This document shows, piece after piece, positions 8,392 to 17,500 of a stretch of 64,000 nt of DNA. The notes under the pieces were generated by a model. The model saw only the letters and a list, made by a program, of their open reading frames with translations, was not told the DNA's origin and did no database searches. Position 1 is the first letter of the stretch. Every line of letters starts with the position of its first letter. This stretch comes from Silanimonas sp044377035 (GTDB lineage Bacteria > Pseudomonadota > Gammaproteobacteria > Xanthomonadales > Xanthomonadaceae). The position numbers were made by a program, and so were the translations under genes. Where the stretch lies: the NCBI RefSeq assembly GCF_044377035.1, contig NZ_JBILJW010000008.1, positions 73,160-137,159 of the forward strand, given 5' to 3'.

Positions 8392-8907
8392 ATGCAGGCA
8401 TTGAAGTACCTCGTTGGCTATCCCGAACCGGTGCAGGAGCGGGTGCGCGCCTTGATCGAGCAAGGCCGGCTGGACGCGATGCTGGCGCAGAAGTATCCGG
8501 ATCGGCACGCCGTTCGCAGCGATGGCCAGTTGTACGAGTACGTCCAAGAACTGAAAGACCGGCACCTTCGCCAGTCGCCTCCGTTGGGCAAGGTGGTTTA
8601 CGACAGCAAGCTGCAGGTGCTGAAGCACGCTCTCGGAACGCACACCACGGTGTCGCGGGTACAGGGAAGCCGACTGAAGGTGAGCCGCGAGATCCGCATT
8701 GCGGCCTTGTTCAAGGATGCGGCACCGGAGTTCCTGGAGATGATCGTGGTGCACGAACTGGCGCATATGCGGGAGAGCGACCACAACAAGGCGTTCTACC
8801 AGTTGTGCACCCATATGGCGCCGGAGTATCACCAGTGGGAATTTGATCTGCGGCTGTATCTGACGCAGCGGGAGTTGGGGGTGCAAGACAGGGCACACAA
8901 ACCTTGA
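8392..8907 (+). CDS. YgjP-like metallopeptidase-domain protein
   Basis: 171-residue protein of the YgjP/DUF45 (WLM-related) family. The zinc site is the HExxH motif in VVHELAHMRESDHNKAF, with a third histidine six residues after the second. The upstream region has KVVYDSKLQVLKHALGTHTTVSRVQGSRLKVSREIRIAALF, the usual strand-rich N-terminal half. E. coli YgjP has been reported to hydrolyse UTP; whether this protein is a peptidase or acts on nucleotides is open. It is the last gene on the left, plus-strand side of the candidate dif site, and it faces a convergent hydrolase gene. Confidence 0.82.
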   Translation: MQALKYLVGYPEPVQERVRALIEQGRLDAMLAQKYPDRHAVRSDGQLYEYVQELKDRHLRQSPPLGKVVYDSKLQVLKHALGTHTTVSRVQGSRLKVSREIRIAALFKDAAPEFLEMIVVHELAHMRESDHNKAFYQLCTHMAPEYHQWEFDLRLYLTQRELGVQDRAHKP

Positions 8908-8945
8908 ATTCCGAATGGCCCGATACCCATCACGCCTCAAGCAGT

Positions 8946-8973
8946 AGTTCGCATAATGAATATTATGTAATTT
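8946..8973 (+). other. dif: Candidate dif site (XerCD chromosome dimer resolution site)
   Basis: 28-base site in an AT-rich gap between convergent genes. The left arm AGTTCGCATAA matches 9 of 11 positions of the E. coli XerC arm GGTGCGCATAA. The centre TGAATA matches 5 of 6 of TGTATA. The right arm TTATGTAATTT matches 8 of 11 of the XerD arm TTATGTTAAAT. The inner core shows the dyad CATAAT/ATTATG expected for tyrosine recombinase sites. KOPS-like octamers point toward it from both sides and gene orientation flips here. Confidence 0.75.
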
Positions 8974-8989
8974 CGTACAGGGGCGATGC

Positions 8990-10195
8990 CTAGAGTCCCG
9001 CAAGGATCCGCCGCACGTGCTCGGTCACGTCCGGATGGCCCAAAAGCCTCAGGTGCCCAACGTCGTCGAACACCCGTCGGCTGCGGACCGGCAACTCAGA
9101 CGGAGATACGGATCGAGCCAAAGCGCTGGCGACCGGGACCAGCCCGTCCCCCCAGTGCTCGTGCGCGGCCCGAGGACCACGCCGTGTCTGGCACCCGGCC
9201 ACGAGATGCAAATGCACGCCGTCGAGCGACGATGGCCATGACGGCACGGCGGCGTCCCCGAGTTGGCGAATCGCGATGCTGCGAAGGCGCCCCAGCATTA
9301 CCCATGGTGCGGAAAACCGGTTGAGCGCTAGCAGCGTCTCGATCGATGCGCCAAGCCTCTCCAAGGGAGCCCCCTCGTGCGGCGTCCCCAGGCAAACCAC
9401 ATGCCCGAGGCGTTGCGGCCAGCGGTGCCCGTGCTCGACACCCGCGGCGATGGCGCTACGAACGACCAGACCCCCCAGGCTGTGGGCGACCAGATGCAGG
9501 GGCCGGTCGGTACCGGCGGGCCGCAACTCGCGCCGCTCGAGGATCTTTGCCAGACGGCGACCGTTCTCTTCGATTGCCAGGCCGGAGTTGTATCGCGCGT
9601 AAAGCGGCCGTAGCTCGTGGGCCATCGACAGTGCACGACCTAGATCGACCGCGTCTGCCGTTTCGTCTTGCCAATGGCGATCGTGCATGCACAGGCCATG
9701 GACGAAGACCACGTCACCCGCTGCGGCCGTTCGACGCGCCACGCGCGACGAACGGTGCGGATGAAGGCGCATGGGCAGCACCGTCGCCGGGGCCACCCGA
9801 TCGAGCCGGTCGCCGAGGACCCCATTGAGCGCCGCTTGGACGCCCAACGGCACGGGAGGCGAAAGGCGTCGGCGGGTGTCAGACCCGAGGCGAGGCGCCA
9901 GTAGGGACAGCAGACGATCGCCGCCCTGCCCTGCAAGGCCCGCAACGCCGCGGACACTCGCGTAGATGGTCCGCGCCAGGGGCCGCCCGATCCCCCATGG
10001 GGTGGTCGACAGCACCGCCATGTGCACGGCTTCCGCCAGCGTGGCGGCGGCGACGGTGCCGGCCACGCCGATCTGGAGCGCGCCACGGGCGGCGGCGAGG
10101 TTGCGGGTGGCGGTGGTTCGGCGCGGGCTCACCCGGACAGTAGTGCACGAAATGGCCGCGCCGTCGACGGTCGGCTTTAGCAGAGGCCGCGCCAC
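8990..10195 (-). CDS. Lipase-like alpha/beta hydrolase (PGAP1/DUF676 type)
   Basis: 401 residues. The C-terminal two thirds form an alpha/beta hydrolase: oxyanion-side VVFVHGLCMHDRHWQ, the nucleophile elbow HLVAHSLGGLVVRS (catalytic Ser in HSLGG), an LGTPHEGAPLERL lid segment typical of lipases and PGAP1-like esterases, a catalytic Asp candidate in HWGDGLVPV and a His in FDDVGHLRLLGHPDV. The N-terminal ~140 residues are alanine-rich with a possible membrane-associating stretch (IGVAGTVAAATLAEAVHMAVL). The start is a GTG at 10195 with no clear ribosome-binding site. Substrate unknown. It runs convergently against the YgjP-like gene across the dif candidate. Confidence 0.8.
   Translation of the reverse strand: MARPLLKPTVDGAAISCTTVRVSPRRTTATRNLAAARGALQIGVAGTVAAATLAEAVHMAVLSTTPWGIGRPLARTIYASVRGVAGLAGQGGDRLLSLLAPRLGSDTRRRLSPPVPLGVQAALNGVLGDRLDRVAPATVLPMRLHPHRSSRVARRTAAAGDVVFVHGLCMHDRHWQDETADAVDLGRALSMAHELRPLYARYNSGLAIEENGRRLAKILERRELRPAGTDRPLHLVAHSLGGLVVRSAIAAGVEHGHRWPQRLGHVVCLGTPHEGAPLERLGASIETLLALNRFSAPWVMLGRLRSIAIRQLGDAAVPSWPSSLDGVHLHLVAGCQTRRGPRAAHEHWGDGLVPVASALARSVSPSELPVRSRRVFDDVGHLRLLGHPDVTEHVRRILAGL
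9924..9931 (-). other. FtsK-orienting (KOPS-type) octamer
   Basis: CCCTGCCC on the plus strand, GGGCAGGG on the minus strand, so it points leftward to the dif candidate; a second copy lies at 10983-10990. Confidence 0.45.
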
Positions 10196-10243
10196 GTATT
10201 GAACAACATCGAGCCGCGATGCGGAGTCGGCTTGCTTGAATTG

Positions 10244-11038
10244 TCAGGCGCTACATGCCGCCAAGAATGGCTGTACTTCTTCCAGAAACAGCTCTGGCAC
10301 CTCCGCAAATGAAGCGTGGCCACATGGCAGAGCTTTGAACTGCGCTGAAGGTATGCATCGCGCTGCCACCCTTCCGTCTTTTCCGGCTGGAATCACGGGA
10401 TCGTGTTTGCCGAAGAGCAGCAATGTGGGTGCCTTGATCTTCGGCGCAACGGTTCGAAGGTCGTTGTCCGGCGTGGCGAAGCCACGCCAGACGGCACGAT
10501 TGAGCGTGATCTGTGGTGCTGCGGCCTGTATTGTGGACGCGCGCTCCAGCATGGCCCGTGTCGTGGCTGTGCGGTGCTTGAGATACAGACTTGCAAAGCG
10601 GCGGGGCGAAAGAGAAAACCGGCTGCCCTGCAGCTTGCAGAAGTTGCGCGAAACCAAACTCGGGGTCGTGAATCCCCCCGGGGCAACCAGCACCAAGCCG
10701 CGGACGAGTTCGGGTGACTCTGCGGCGAGACGTGCAGCGGCATTGCCGCCAAGGGAGTTTCCAATGAAGCAAGCGGGCGGCAATGCCAGCGCTGCCAGGA
10801 ACTCACGCAGGACTTGGTAGAAGAACAGCACCCCAACCCATTCAGGCTGTTGTGGAAGAGCCGATTGACCGTAGCCCGGCCAGTCAAGCGCGAGAACGCG
10901 GTAGGTTTTTGAAAGCGCGGGAACAACGGCCTCGAAATCCTTGCTGTCGCCGGGGTTGGCGTGGAGCAAAACAAGCGGGACACCCTGCCCATGCTCGGTG
11001 TAGTGAACGGAGCCCGTCGGTAGCTTGATCGATGGCAT
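10244..11038 (-). CDS. Alpha/beta-fold hydrolase
   Basis: 264-residue single-domain hydrolase with the oxyanion strand VPLVLLHANPGDSKDF, nucleophile elbow FIGNSLGGNAAARLA (Ser in NSLGG), a catalytic Asp in LLFGKHDPVIP and a terminal His in LPCGHASFAEVPELF. The family includes meta-cleavage-product hydrolases, esterases and haloperoxidase-like enzymes; the substrate cannot be read from sequence. The gene is visibly less GC-rich than its neighbours (many A/T third positions), suggesting recent acquisition. ATG 11038 is followed by a canonical N-terminus (MPSIKLPTGSVHYTEHGQG). Confidence 0.85.
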   Translation of the reverse strand: MPSIKLPTGSVHYTEHGQGVPLVLLHANPGDSKDFEAVVPALSKTYRVLALDWPGYGQSALPQQPEWVGVLFFYQVLREFLAALALPPACFIGNSLGGNAAARLAAESPELVRGLVLVAPGGFTTPSLVSRNFCKLQGSRFSLSPRRFASLYLKHRTATTRAMLERASTIQAAAPQITLNRAVWRGFATPDNDLRTVAPKIKAPTLLLFGKHDPVIPAGKDGRVAARCIPSAQFKALPCGHASFAEVPELFLEEVQPFLAACSA

Positions 11039-11099
11039 GCCACCTCCTCAGCGAACGCCTGAACAACGCTGCCACTTTCGGCGAGGATGGGTCATCGCT

Positions 11100-11396
11100 T
11101 CAAGGGTGAGCCGGAGACTCGGCGAGAAGCCTCCCGACCCACGCCCCCAAAACGAGATCGTCGACAACGCCGAAGTGCGAGAAGCGCACCCGGCCTTGGC
11201 GATCGATCAGCGTGAGGCTCGGCGTGCCGCGCCAGCCGTAGGCGCGCAACGTGCGTGGCAGCGGATCGCCGTCGTCATGGGCGTCGACGAACACCGGGAA
11301 GCCGATGCGGTACTCGTGCAGAAACACGATCAGCGCCTGCGGGTGCATGGCGAAGTGGTGCTCAAACGCGCTGTGCGCGCGAATGACGGCGAGTGG
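11100..11396 (-). pseudogene. Remnant of a redoxin/thioredoxin-like protein (5' end lost)
   Basis: About 98 codons matching the C-terminal half of a redoxin/TlpA-like protein: HSAFEHHFAMHPQALIVFLHEYRIGFPVFVD, then PLPRTLRAYGWRGTPSLTLIDRQGRVRFSHFGVVDDLVLG. The cis-proline block RGTPSLTLID and the terminal strand are intact, but the N-terminal half that should carry the CxxC active site is absent. Upstream of about 11396 the open frame no longer resembles the family and runs antisense to the next gene. No start codon or ribosome-binding site is obvious, so it is treated as a decayed fragment. Confidence 0.7.
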
Positions 11397-11541
11397 TGAA
11401 CCGTTTTCAGAATCGTGCGGGAACCGGCGCCCCGCCTCCACAAACGTCCTGTCTGTCCCGGAAGTCACACGGGCATCAGGCACGGGCGCTGCAGTGCCCG
11501 GGTCGGCAGGATGGTGGCCTGATCGCCAAGGAACGTCCCGG

Positions 11542-12711
11542 ATGCGCCTCGCCCCGCTGGCCCTCGCCCTCGCCCTGTTCGCCCCCAACCTGCCCGCCCA
11601 GGCATCCCATGACACGGCAACGCCTGCGGCAACCTCGCCCATCCACGTGGACTCACGTTGGCAAGCACTCCCGACCGAGGCGTATCGCGGCAAACAGGAC
11701 GACATCGTGTTCGTCGACGCCGAGAACGGCCTCTACGCGAACGGGCTAGGTCGCATCTTCCGCACGAGCGACGGCGGCCGGCACTGGGACAAGGTGCATG
11801 ACACGCCGGGCACCTACTTCCGCGCACTGGGCATGATCGATGCGCAACACGGCTTCGCCGGGAACATCGGCACCGACTACTTCCCCGGCGTCACCGACAC
11901 CCGCCCGCTGTATCGCACGGCAGACGGTGGACGCACGTGGACGCCGGTCGACGACCCGACGGTGCTGGCGATGCGCGGCGTCTGCGCCATCGACATCGTG
12001 CACGAGCCCTTCATCAACGCCGGCGAGCTGGGCCATCGCACCGTGGTGCATGTGGGCGGCCGCGTCGGCGGCCCGGCCCACCTGCTGCGCAGCCTCGACG
12101 GCGGCGCCACGTGGTCGATGATCGACCTCTCCGCCCAAGCCGGCATGATCGTCGACGTGAAGTTCTTCGATGCGCAGCGTGGCCTCGTGTTCGCGGCGAC
12201 CGACGCGGCCATCGAGCAGGCGAACGCCCTCATCCTGCGCACCGAGGACGGCGGGGCGACGTGGACGGCGGTGTACCGTTCGACGCGCGGCTTCGAGATC
12301 ACCTGGAAAGGCGCCTTCCCGACCCCCGAGGTGGGCTACGCGACGATCCAGTCCTACGATCCCGACCCGGCAAGGTCGCAGCGCTACGTCGCCAAGACCA
12401 CCGACGGCGGCCGCACGTGGACGGAGATGCCCCTCGTGGACGATGCCGGTGTGCGCGCGTTCGGCGTGGGCTTCCTGGACGCCGAGCGTGGCTGGGTTGG
12501 CAGCAACAAGGGTGGCTTCGAGACCCGCGACGGTGGGGCCACCTGGACGGCGGTCGACCTCGGCCGCGTGGTCAACAAGATCCGCGTCCTGCACACGCCG
12601 GATGGGCCGCTGGCCTACGCGATCGGTGCCGACGTGTACCGCTTCGGCCCGCCGCTGGCCGACCTGCCGGCACCGCCCGCCCCGGCGCCTGCGCCGGTCG
12701 CCAAGCCCTGA
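11542..12711 (+). CDS. Ycf48/HCF136-like beta-propeller (BNR/Asp-box) exported protein
   Basis: 389-residue secreted propeller. An N-terminal signal peptide (MRLAPLALALALFAPNLPAQA) is followed by repeated Asp-box motifs: TSDGGRHWDKV, TADGGRTWTPV, SLDGGATWSMI, TEDGGATWTAV, TTDGGRTWTEM and TRDGGATWTAV. This spacing is that of Ycf48-like/sialidase-type propellers, which in non-photosynthetic bacteria are exported proteins of mostly unknown role. The C-terminus is a proline/alanine tail. ATG 11542 follows an AAGGA sequence; the frame is open further 5' but there overlaps the redoxin remnant. Confidence 0.82.
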   Translation: MRLAPLALALALFAPNLPAQASHDTATPAATSPIHVDSRWQALPTEAYRGKQDDIVFVDAENGLYANGLGRIFRTSDGGRHWDKVHDTPGTYFRALGMIDAQHGFAGNIGTDYFPGVTDTRPLYRTADGGRTWTPVDDPTVLAMRGVCAIDIVHEPFINAGELGHRTVVHVGGRVGGPAHLLRSLDGGATWSMIDLSAQAGMIVDVKFFDAQRGLVFAATDAAIEQANALILRTEDGGATWTAVYRSTRGFEITWKGAFPTPEVGYATIQSYDPDPARSQRYVAKTTDGGRTWTEMPLVDDAGVRAFGVGFLDAERGWVGSNKGGFETRDGGATWTAVDLGRVVNKIRVLHTPDGPLAYAIGADVYRFGPPLADLPAPPAPAPAPVAKP

Positions 12712-12805
12712 GCCACGCCGCGCGGGCGAAACGCGCGGGGCGAACCTCGCAAAGTGCTTGCGCCGGACACGCTGAAGGGCGGATCGAGGCCTGCGTGCCG
12801 TGGCG

Positions 12806-13408
12806 TCACCAGCCACGCACGACCGGCGCGACGATGTCGGCGGCCGGCGCGAAGGCGCCCGGGGGCTGGAAGTCGGTCATGCCGTCGATGGTGAGCCGCG
12901 ACCAGCCGTGGACCACGGTCCAGATCGCATTGGCGCGCTTGAGCAGGTCGATCTCGTCGAGGATCCCCGGGGCCGACGCGGCCGCCGTGGCTGCCACGAG
13001 CCGGCCGAAACAGGCCATCGCCGCCTCGTGCAGGGGGAGGTGCTCCATCAGCGCGGGTTTGTCGATGCCGAACATCACCCGGTAGAGATGCGGGAACTCC
13101 ACGGCGAAGCCGGTGTAGAGGTCGCAGAGCCGGATCAGGCGCTCCTTGGCATCGGGTTCGCTGTAGGCATCGAAGCGCTCCGTCATCTGGACGAAGCCAC
13201 CGGCGGCCACCTCCGCGAGGATCTCGTCCTTGGATGCGAAGTGCCGGTACGGGGCGTTGGCCGTCACCCCGGCCCGCTTCGCCAGTTCCCGCAGGCTCAA
13301 GGATTCATAGGCGCCCTGGTCCAACGCCCTCCGGGCGACCTGCAGGATGGCCTCCCGGAGATTCCCGTGGTGGTAGGCGTTTCGTGGTTTCCGGACAGGC
13401 TTGGACAT
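12806..13408 (-). CDS. TetR/AcrR-family regulator (WHG C-terminal domain)
   Basis: 200-residue repressor. The HTH is at residues ~12-60 (HHGNLREAILQVARRALDQG...SLRELAKRAGVTANAPYRHFASKDEIL). The C-terminal ligand domain has the VVHGWSRLTIDGM signature of the WHG-type TetR_C domain. It is divergent from the RND pump genes, with a palindromic operator between them, so it very likely represses the pump and itself. ATG 13408 is the first in-frame start after the divergent promoter; the open frame continues upstream antisense to the adaptor gene and is not coding there. Confidence 0.9.
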   Translation of the reverse strand: MSKPVRKPRNAYHHGNLREAILQVARRALDQGAYESLSLRELAKRAGVTANAPYRHFASKDEILAEVAAGGFVQMTERFDAYSEPDAKERLIRLCDLYTGFAVEFPHLYRVMFGIDKPALMEHLPLHEAAMACFGRLVAATAAASAPGILDEIDLLKRANAIWTVVHGWSRLTIDGMTDFQPPGAFAPAADIVAPVVRGW

Positions 13409-13433
13409 GGCTTGACGATAGCGCGAATCGCGA

Positions 13434-13458
13434 GTGTACACTATACACATTGTGTACA
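13434..13458. promoter_or_regulatory. Divergent operator/promoter of the TetR regulator and RND pump
   Basis: TGTACAC (13435-13441) and GTGTACA (13452-13458) form a perfect inverted repeat with a ten-base spacer. A second dyad, TACACA-T-TGTGTA, spans 13444-13456. TATACA (13442-13447) can serve as a -10 rightward, and its complement region TATAGT can serve leftward. The site sits 12 bases before the adaptor ATG, the expected place for a TetR operator. Confidence 0.65.
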
Positions 13459-13469
13459 TCGGACACTTT

Positions 13470-14543
13470 ATGCGCCAGCGTGCCCTGCCCCTTCGCCTCG
13501 CCGCGTGGATCGCGGCCTCCCTCGTCATGGCGGGCTGCTCCGCCGACCCGGACCGTCGCGCCGAGGCCTCGGCCGCGACCGCGGTGCCGGTCGTGGTCCA
13601 GACGCCGCGGCCGGCCTCCGCGTCGCTTCCTGTGCCGGCGATCGGCCGCCTCGAGCGCGCCGAGGAATCGACGCTCGGCTTCCTCTCCGGCGGCGTGGTC
13701 GATCGCATCGACGTCGATATCGGCGACGTCGTGCGCAAGGGCCAGGTGCTCGCGACGCAGACCCCGACGACCGTCGATGCCGCGCTCCAGCAGGCGCAGG
13801 AGCAGCAGGCGCAGGCCCACCGCGACCGGGAACGCGCCGCCGAACTGGTGCAGAAGCAACTGCTGCCGCGCCAGGTCCTCGACGACGCCACGACCCGCCT
13901 CATCGTGGCCGAGGCCCAGGTGCGCAGCGCGGTGTTCGCCGCCCGCAACGCGCGGATCGTCGCGCCGGCGGACGGGGTGGTCAGGCAGCGCCTGGCCGAA
14001 CCCGGCGAGGTCGTCAGCGCCGGTGCGCCCATCCTCGTGGTGAGCGGCGGCGATGCGGGATGGCGGCTGCGCGCGACGGTCGCGGACCGCGACGGCCTCC
14101 GCCTCCGCGTCGGCGATCGGGCGAGCATCCGCATCGACGCGATCGGCGGCCTCCCGTGGCCGGCGACCGTGTCGCGGATTGGCGGCGAAGCCGACGCGGC
14201 GAGCGGCGGCATCGCCGTGGACCTCGCGCTTTCGGCGCCCACCGGCGAGGACGCCGCGGCACTGCGCAGCGGCCTCGTGGCCAGCGCGCGGATCGATGCA
14301 TCCGCCGACACGGGACTCGCCGTGCCGACCTCGGCCCTCGTCGCCATCGAGGACGGGCGGGGGCGCGTGTTCGTCGCGAGGGACGGCCGGGCGGTGCCGC
14401 TCGACCTCCGACTCGGGGAGGTCGGGTCCGAGCACGTCCGCGTGCTCGAAGGCCTGGACGCGAACGACGCGGTGGTGGTGGAAGGCGCCGCCTACCTCGC
14501 CGAAGGCACCCCGGTTTCGACCCTGAGCGACGGTGCGCCGTGA
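13470..14543 (+). CDS. RND efflux periplasmic adaptor lipoprotein (membrane fusion protein)
   Basis: 357-residue membrane-fusion protein of a tripartite efflux pump. The signal peptide ends in a lipobox (LVMAGC), so it should be a lipoprotein. The two biotinyl-lipoyl halves (GFLSGGVVDRIDVDIGDVVRKGQVLA and ARIVAPADGVVRQRLAEPGEVVSAG) flank a coiled-coil hairpin rich in Gln/Ala/Arg, followed by beta-barrel and membrane-proximal regions. Start ATG 13470; a GTG at 13434 would include the operator and is rejected. Its stop overlaps the permease GTG by four bases. Confidence 0.92.
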   Translation: MRQRALPLRLAAWIAASLVMAGCSADPDRRAEASAATAVPVVVQTPRPASASLPVPAIGRLERAEESTLGFLSGGVVDRIDVDIGDVVRKGQVLATQTPTTVDAALQQAQEQQAQAHRDRERAAELVQKQLLPRQVLDDATTRLIVAEAQVRSAVFAARNARIVAPADGVVRQRLAEPGEVVSAGAPILVVSGGDAGWRLRATVADRDGLRLRVGDRASIRIDAIGGLPWPATVSRIGGEADAASGGIAVDLALSAPTGEDAAALRSGLVASARIDASADTGLAVPTSALVAIEDGRGRVFVARDGRAVPLDLRLGEVGSEHVRVLEGLDANDAVVVEGAAYLAEGTPVSTLSDGAP

Positions 14544-17500
14544 GCCCCTGGTCCTTCGCCGTCCAGCGCTGGCAGTTCACCAGCGTCGCCCTGCTCCTGC
14601 TCGTGGCCCTGGGCGCCTTCGCCATGGCCTCCATCCCGCGCCAGGAGGACCCCACCTTCCCGATTCCGCTCACCACGGTGGTGGTCGTGTATCCCGGCGC
14701 CGATCCGATGGACGTCGAGCGCCTCGCCATCGACCCGATCGAAGACGCGCTCGCCGAACTGGAGGACGTCAAGGAGATCCGCTCCACCAGCGAGAGCGGG
14801 CTTGGCGTCATCCAGATCGAATTCGAGTGGACGGTGACGCCGGACGACAAATACGACGAGGTGGTCCGCGAGGTGAACGCACTCCGCGGATCGCTGCCGG
14901 CGGGCGTGCGTGACATCACCTTCCGCAAGGCCAACCCCGGCCTCGTGAACATCCTGCAGGTCGCGCTGGTCGCACCGGCCCTCGACGGTCGGCGCCTCAA
15001 GCAGTTGACCGATGATCTCGAGGAATCGCTGGAAAGCGTGCCCGGCATCCGCCGCGCGGAGTCCTGGGGCTTTCCCGCACCGGAAGTTCGCGCCACGCTC
15101 GATCTGCCGCGCATGGCCGCGCTGGGCATCGACGTGGCCACGGTCGATGCCGCGGTGGCCGGCGAGGGCGCAAGCATTCCCGGCGGCGCGGTCGACGTCG
15201 GCCAGCGCCGCTACAACCTCAAGGGCACCGGCGACTACGCCAGCGTCGAGGCCATCGCGAACACGGTGGTCGCGACACGCAACGGGCGCCCCGTGCTGCT
15301 CCGCGACATCGCCGACGTGCGATGGGCCACCGAGGAACCGACCTACCTCGCGCGCTACAACGGCGAGCGCGCGGCCTTCGTCACCGCCAACATGAAGGAC
15401 GGCTTCAGCATCTTCGACGTCCAGGCCGGGCTCGACCGGCGGCTGGCCGAGTTTCGCGCCACCCTGCCCCCGGGCGTCCGCCTCGAGGTCGGCTTCGAAC
15501 AGGCCGACAACGTCGCCCATCGGCTGAGCCGCCTTGGCCTCGACTTCGGCATCGCGCTCGCACTGGTCTCGATCACCCTGCTCCCCCTCGGGTTCCGCGC
15601 CGCCGGCATCGTCATGGTCGCCATCCCGCTGTCGCTGGCCATGGGCGTGGCCGCGCTGTGGTTCCTCGGCTTCTCGCTGAACCAGATTTCGATCGCGGGC
15701 TTCGTCGTCGCGCTCGGCCTGCTGGTCGACGACGCCATCGTCGTGGTCGAGAACATCGCGCGGCACCTGCGTGAAGGCGCCGACCGCGTGCGCGCCGCCA
15801 TCGATGGCACGCGGCAGATCGCGTTGGCCGTCCTCGGCACCACGGCGGTACTGATCCTCGCCTTCCTGCCGCTGCTCAACCTGCCCGAAGGGGCCGGCAA
15901 GTTCACGCGCGGCCTGCCGCTGGCCGTGGTGATGACCGTGGCGGCCTCACTGCTGGTGGCATTCACCGTGGTGCCCTTCCTCGCCAGCCGTTTCCTGCCG
16001 CGCGAATCGCACGGCGAGGGCAATGCCCTGCTGCGTGGCCTGAAGTCGGCCATCCACCGCGTGTACGCCCCGGTGCTGGCCAAGGCGCTGGTCGCCCCGA
16101 GGCGGGCGCTGCTGCTCTGCACCGCGCTGTTCGTCGCGTCGCTGGCTCTCGTGCCCTTCCTCGGCTTCTCGCTGTTCCCGGCCGCCGACAAGCCGCAGTT
16201 CCTCGTCAAGATCGACGCCGCGGAAGGCGCCTCGCTGGACTCGACCGATCGCGCCCTGCGCTTCGTCGATGGCGTGCTGGCCGGGACGCCGGGCGTGGTC
16301 CACCGCATGGCGAACCTCGGCCGCGGCAACCCGCTGATCTACTACAACGAGTTCCCCGAGGAGACGAAGACCACGGTCGGCGAGGTGTTCGTCTCGCTCG
16401 ATCGCTGGGACGGCGCCCGCTCCGAGGCCCTGCTGGAAGACCTGCGCCGGCGTTTCGCGGCGTATCCCGACGCGCGTATCACCGTGGCGCAGTTCCAGAA
16501 CGGCCCGCCGATCGAGGCCCCGATCGCGGTGCGCGTGGTCGGCCCCGACCTCGCGACGTTGTCCACGTTGGCCCGCGACGTCGAAACGACGCTGGTCGCC
16601 GTTCCGGGCGTGCGCGACGTCGACAATCCGCTGCGCCTGCCGCGCATCGACCTCGATCTCGGTTTCGACACCCTCGAGGCGGGCCTGCTCGGTGTGCCGA
16701 GCCTCGACCTCGACCGCATGACGCGCCTTGCTACGGCCGGCGTCGAAAGCGCGCGGTTCCGGGATGAACGCGGCGACGACTATGCCGTGCAGCTGCGACT
16801 GCCGACCGGCGCCCATCCGACGCCCGAGGTGCTGGACGACCTGTACTTCACCAGCCGCAGCAGCGGCGCGGCGATCCCCTTCCGGCAGCTGGCCGAACCC
16901 CGGCTCGTGAGTGGCCCGAGCGAGATCCAGCGCCTCGACCGCGAGCGAATGGTCACGGTCACGGCGAATGTGCGGCAGGGTTTCGTGTCGGGCGATGTCT
17001 CGGCGGCCGTGTACCGGGCGCTGGACGCGAAGGACTGGCCCGCGGGCTACCGCATCGAGGCCGGCGGCGAGGCAGAGGCAGCCGCCAGCAGCCTCGGTGG
17101 GCTCGGCACCGCGGTGATCATTGCCACCTTCGGCATCCTCGCCGTGCTCGTGCTCGAGTTCGGCAGCTTCCGCAGCACGCTGATCGTCCTCGGCGTCGTG
17201 CCCTTCGGCATCCTCGGCGCCCTGGTCGCCCTGTTCCTCGCCGGCTACCCGCTGAGCTACATGGCGATCATCGGCTTCGTCGCCCTCGTCGGCATCGAGA
17301 CCAAGAACAGCATCCTGCTGGTGGACTTCACCAACGAACTGCGCCGCGGCGGCATGGCGCTTGATGCTGCGATCGCCAAGGCCGGCGAACAGCGCTTCCT
17401 GCCGGTGGTACTCACCTCGGTCACGGCCATCGGCGGCCTGCTCCCCTTGGCCGTGAGCGGATCGGCACTCTACGCCCCCCTCGCCATCGTTCTGATCGGC

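Noticed and set aside
8952..8967. CATAAT/ATTATG dyad as a terminator
   Set aside because: Stem is short and AT-only with no T-run, and the wider 28-base pattern matches dif far better.
12800..14539. Upstream extension of the RND permease frame
   Set aside because: It overlaps the adaptor gene and the TetR gene and is basic low-complexity sequence; the permease proper starts at the GTG overlapping the adaptor stop.
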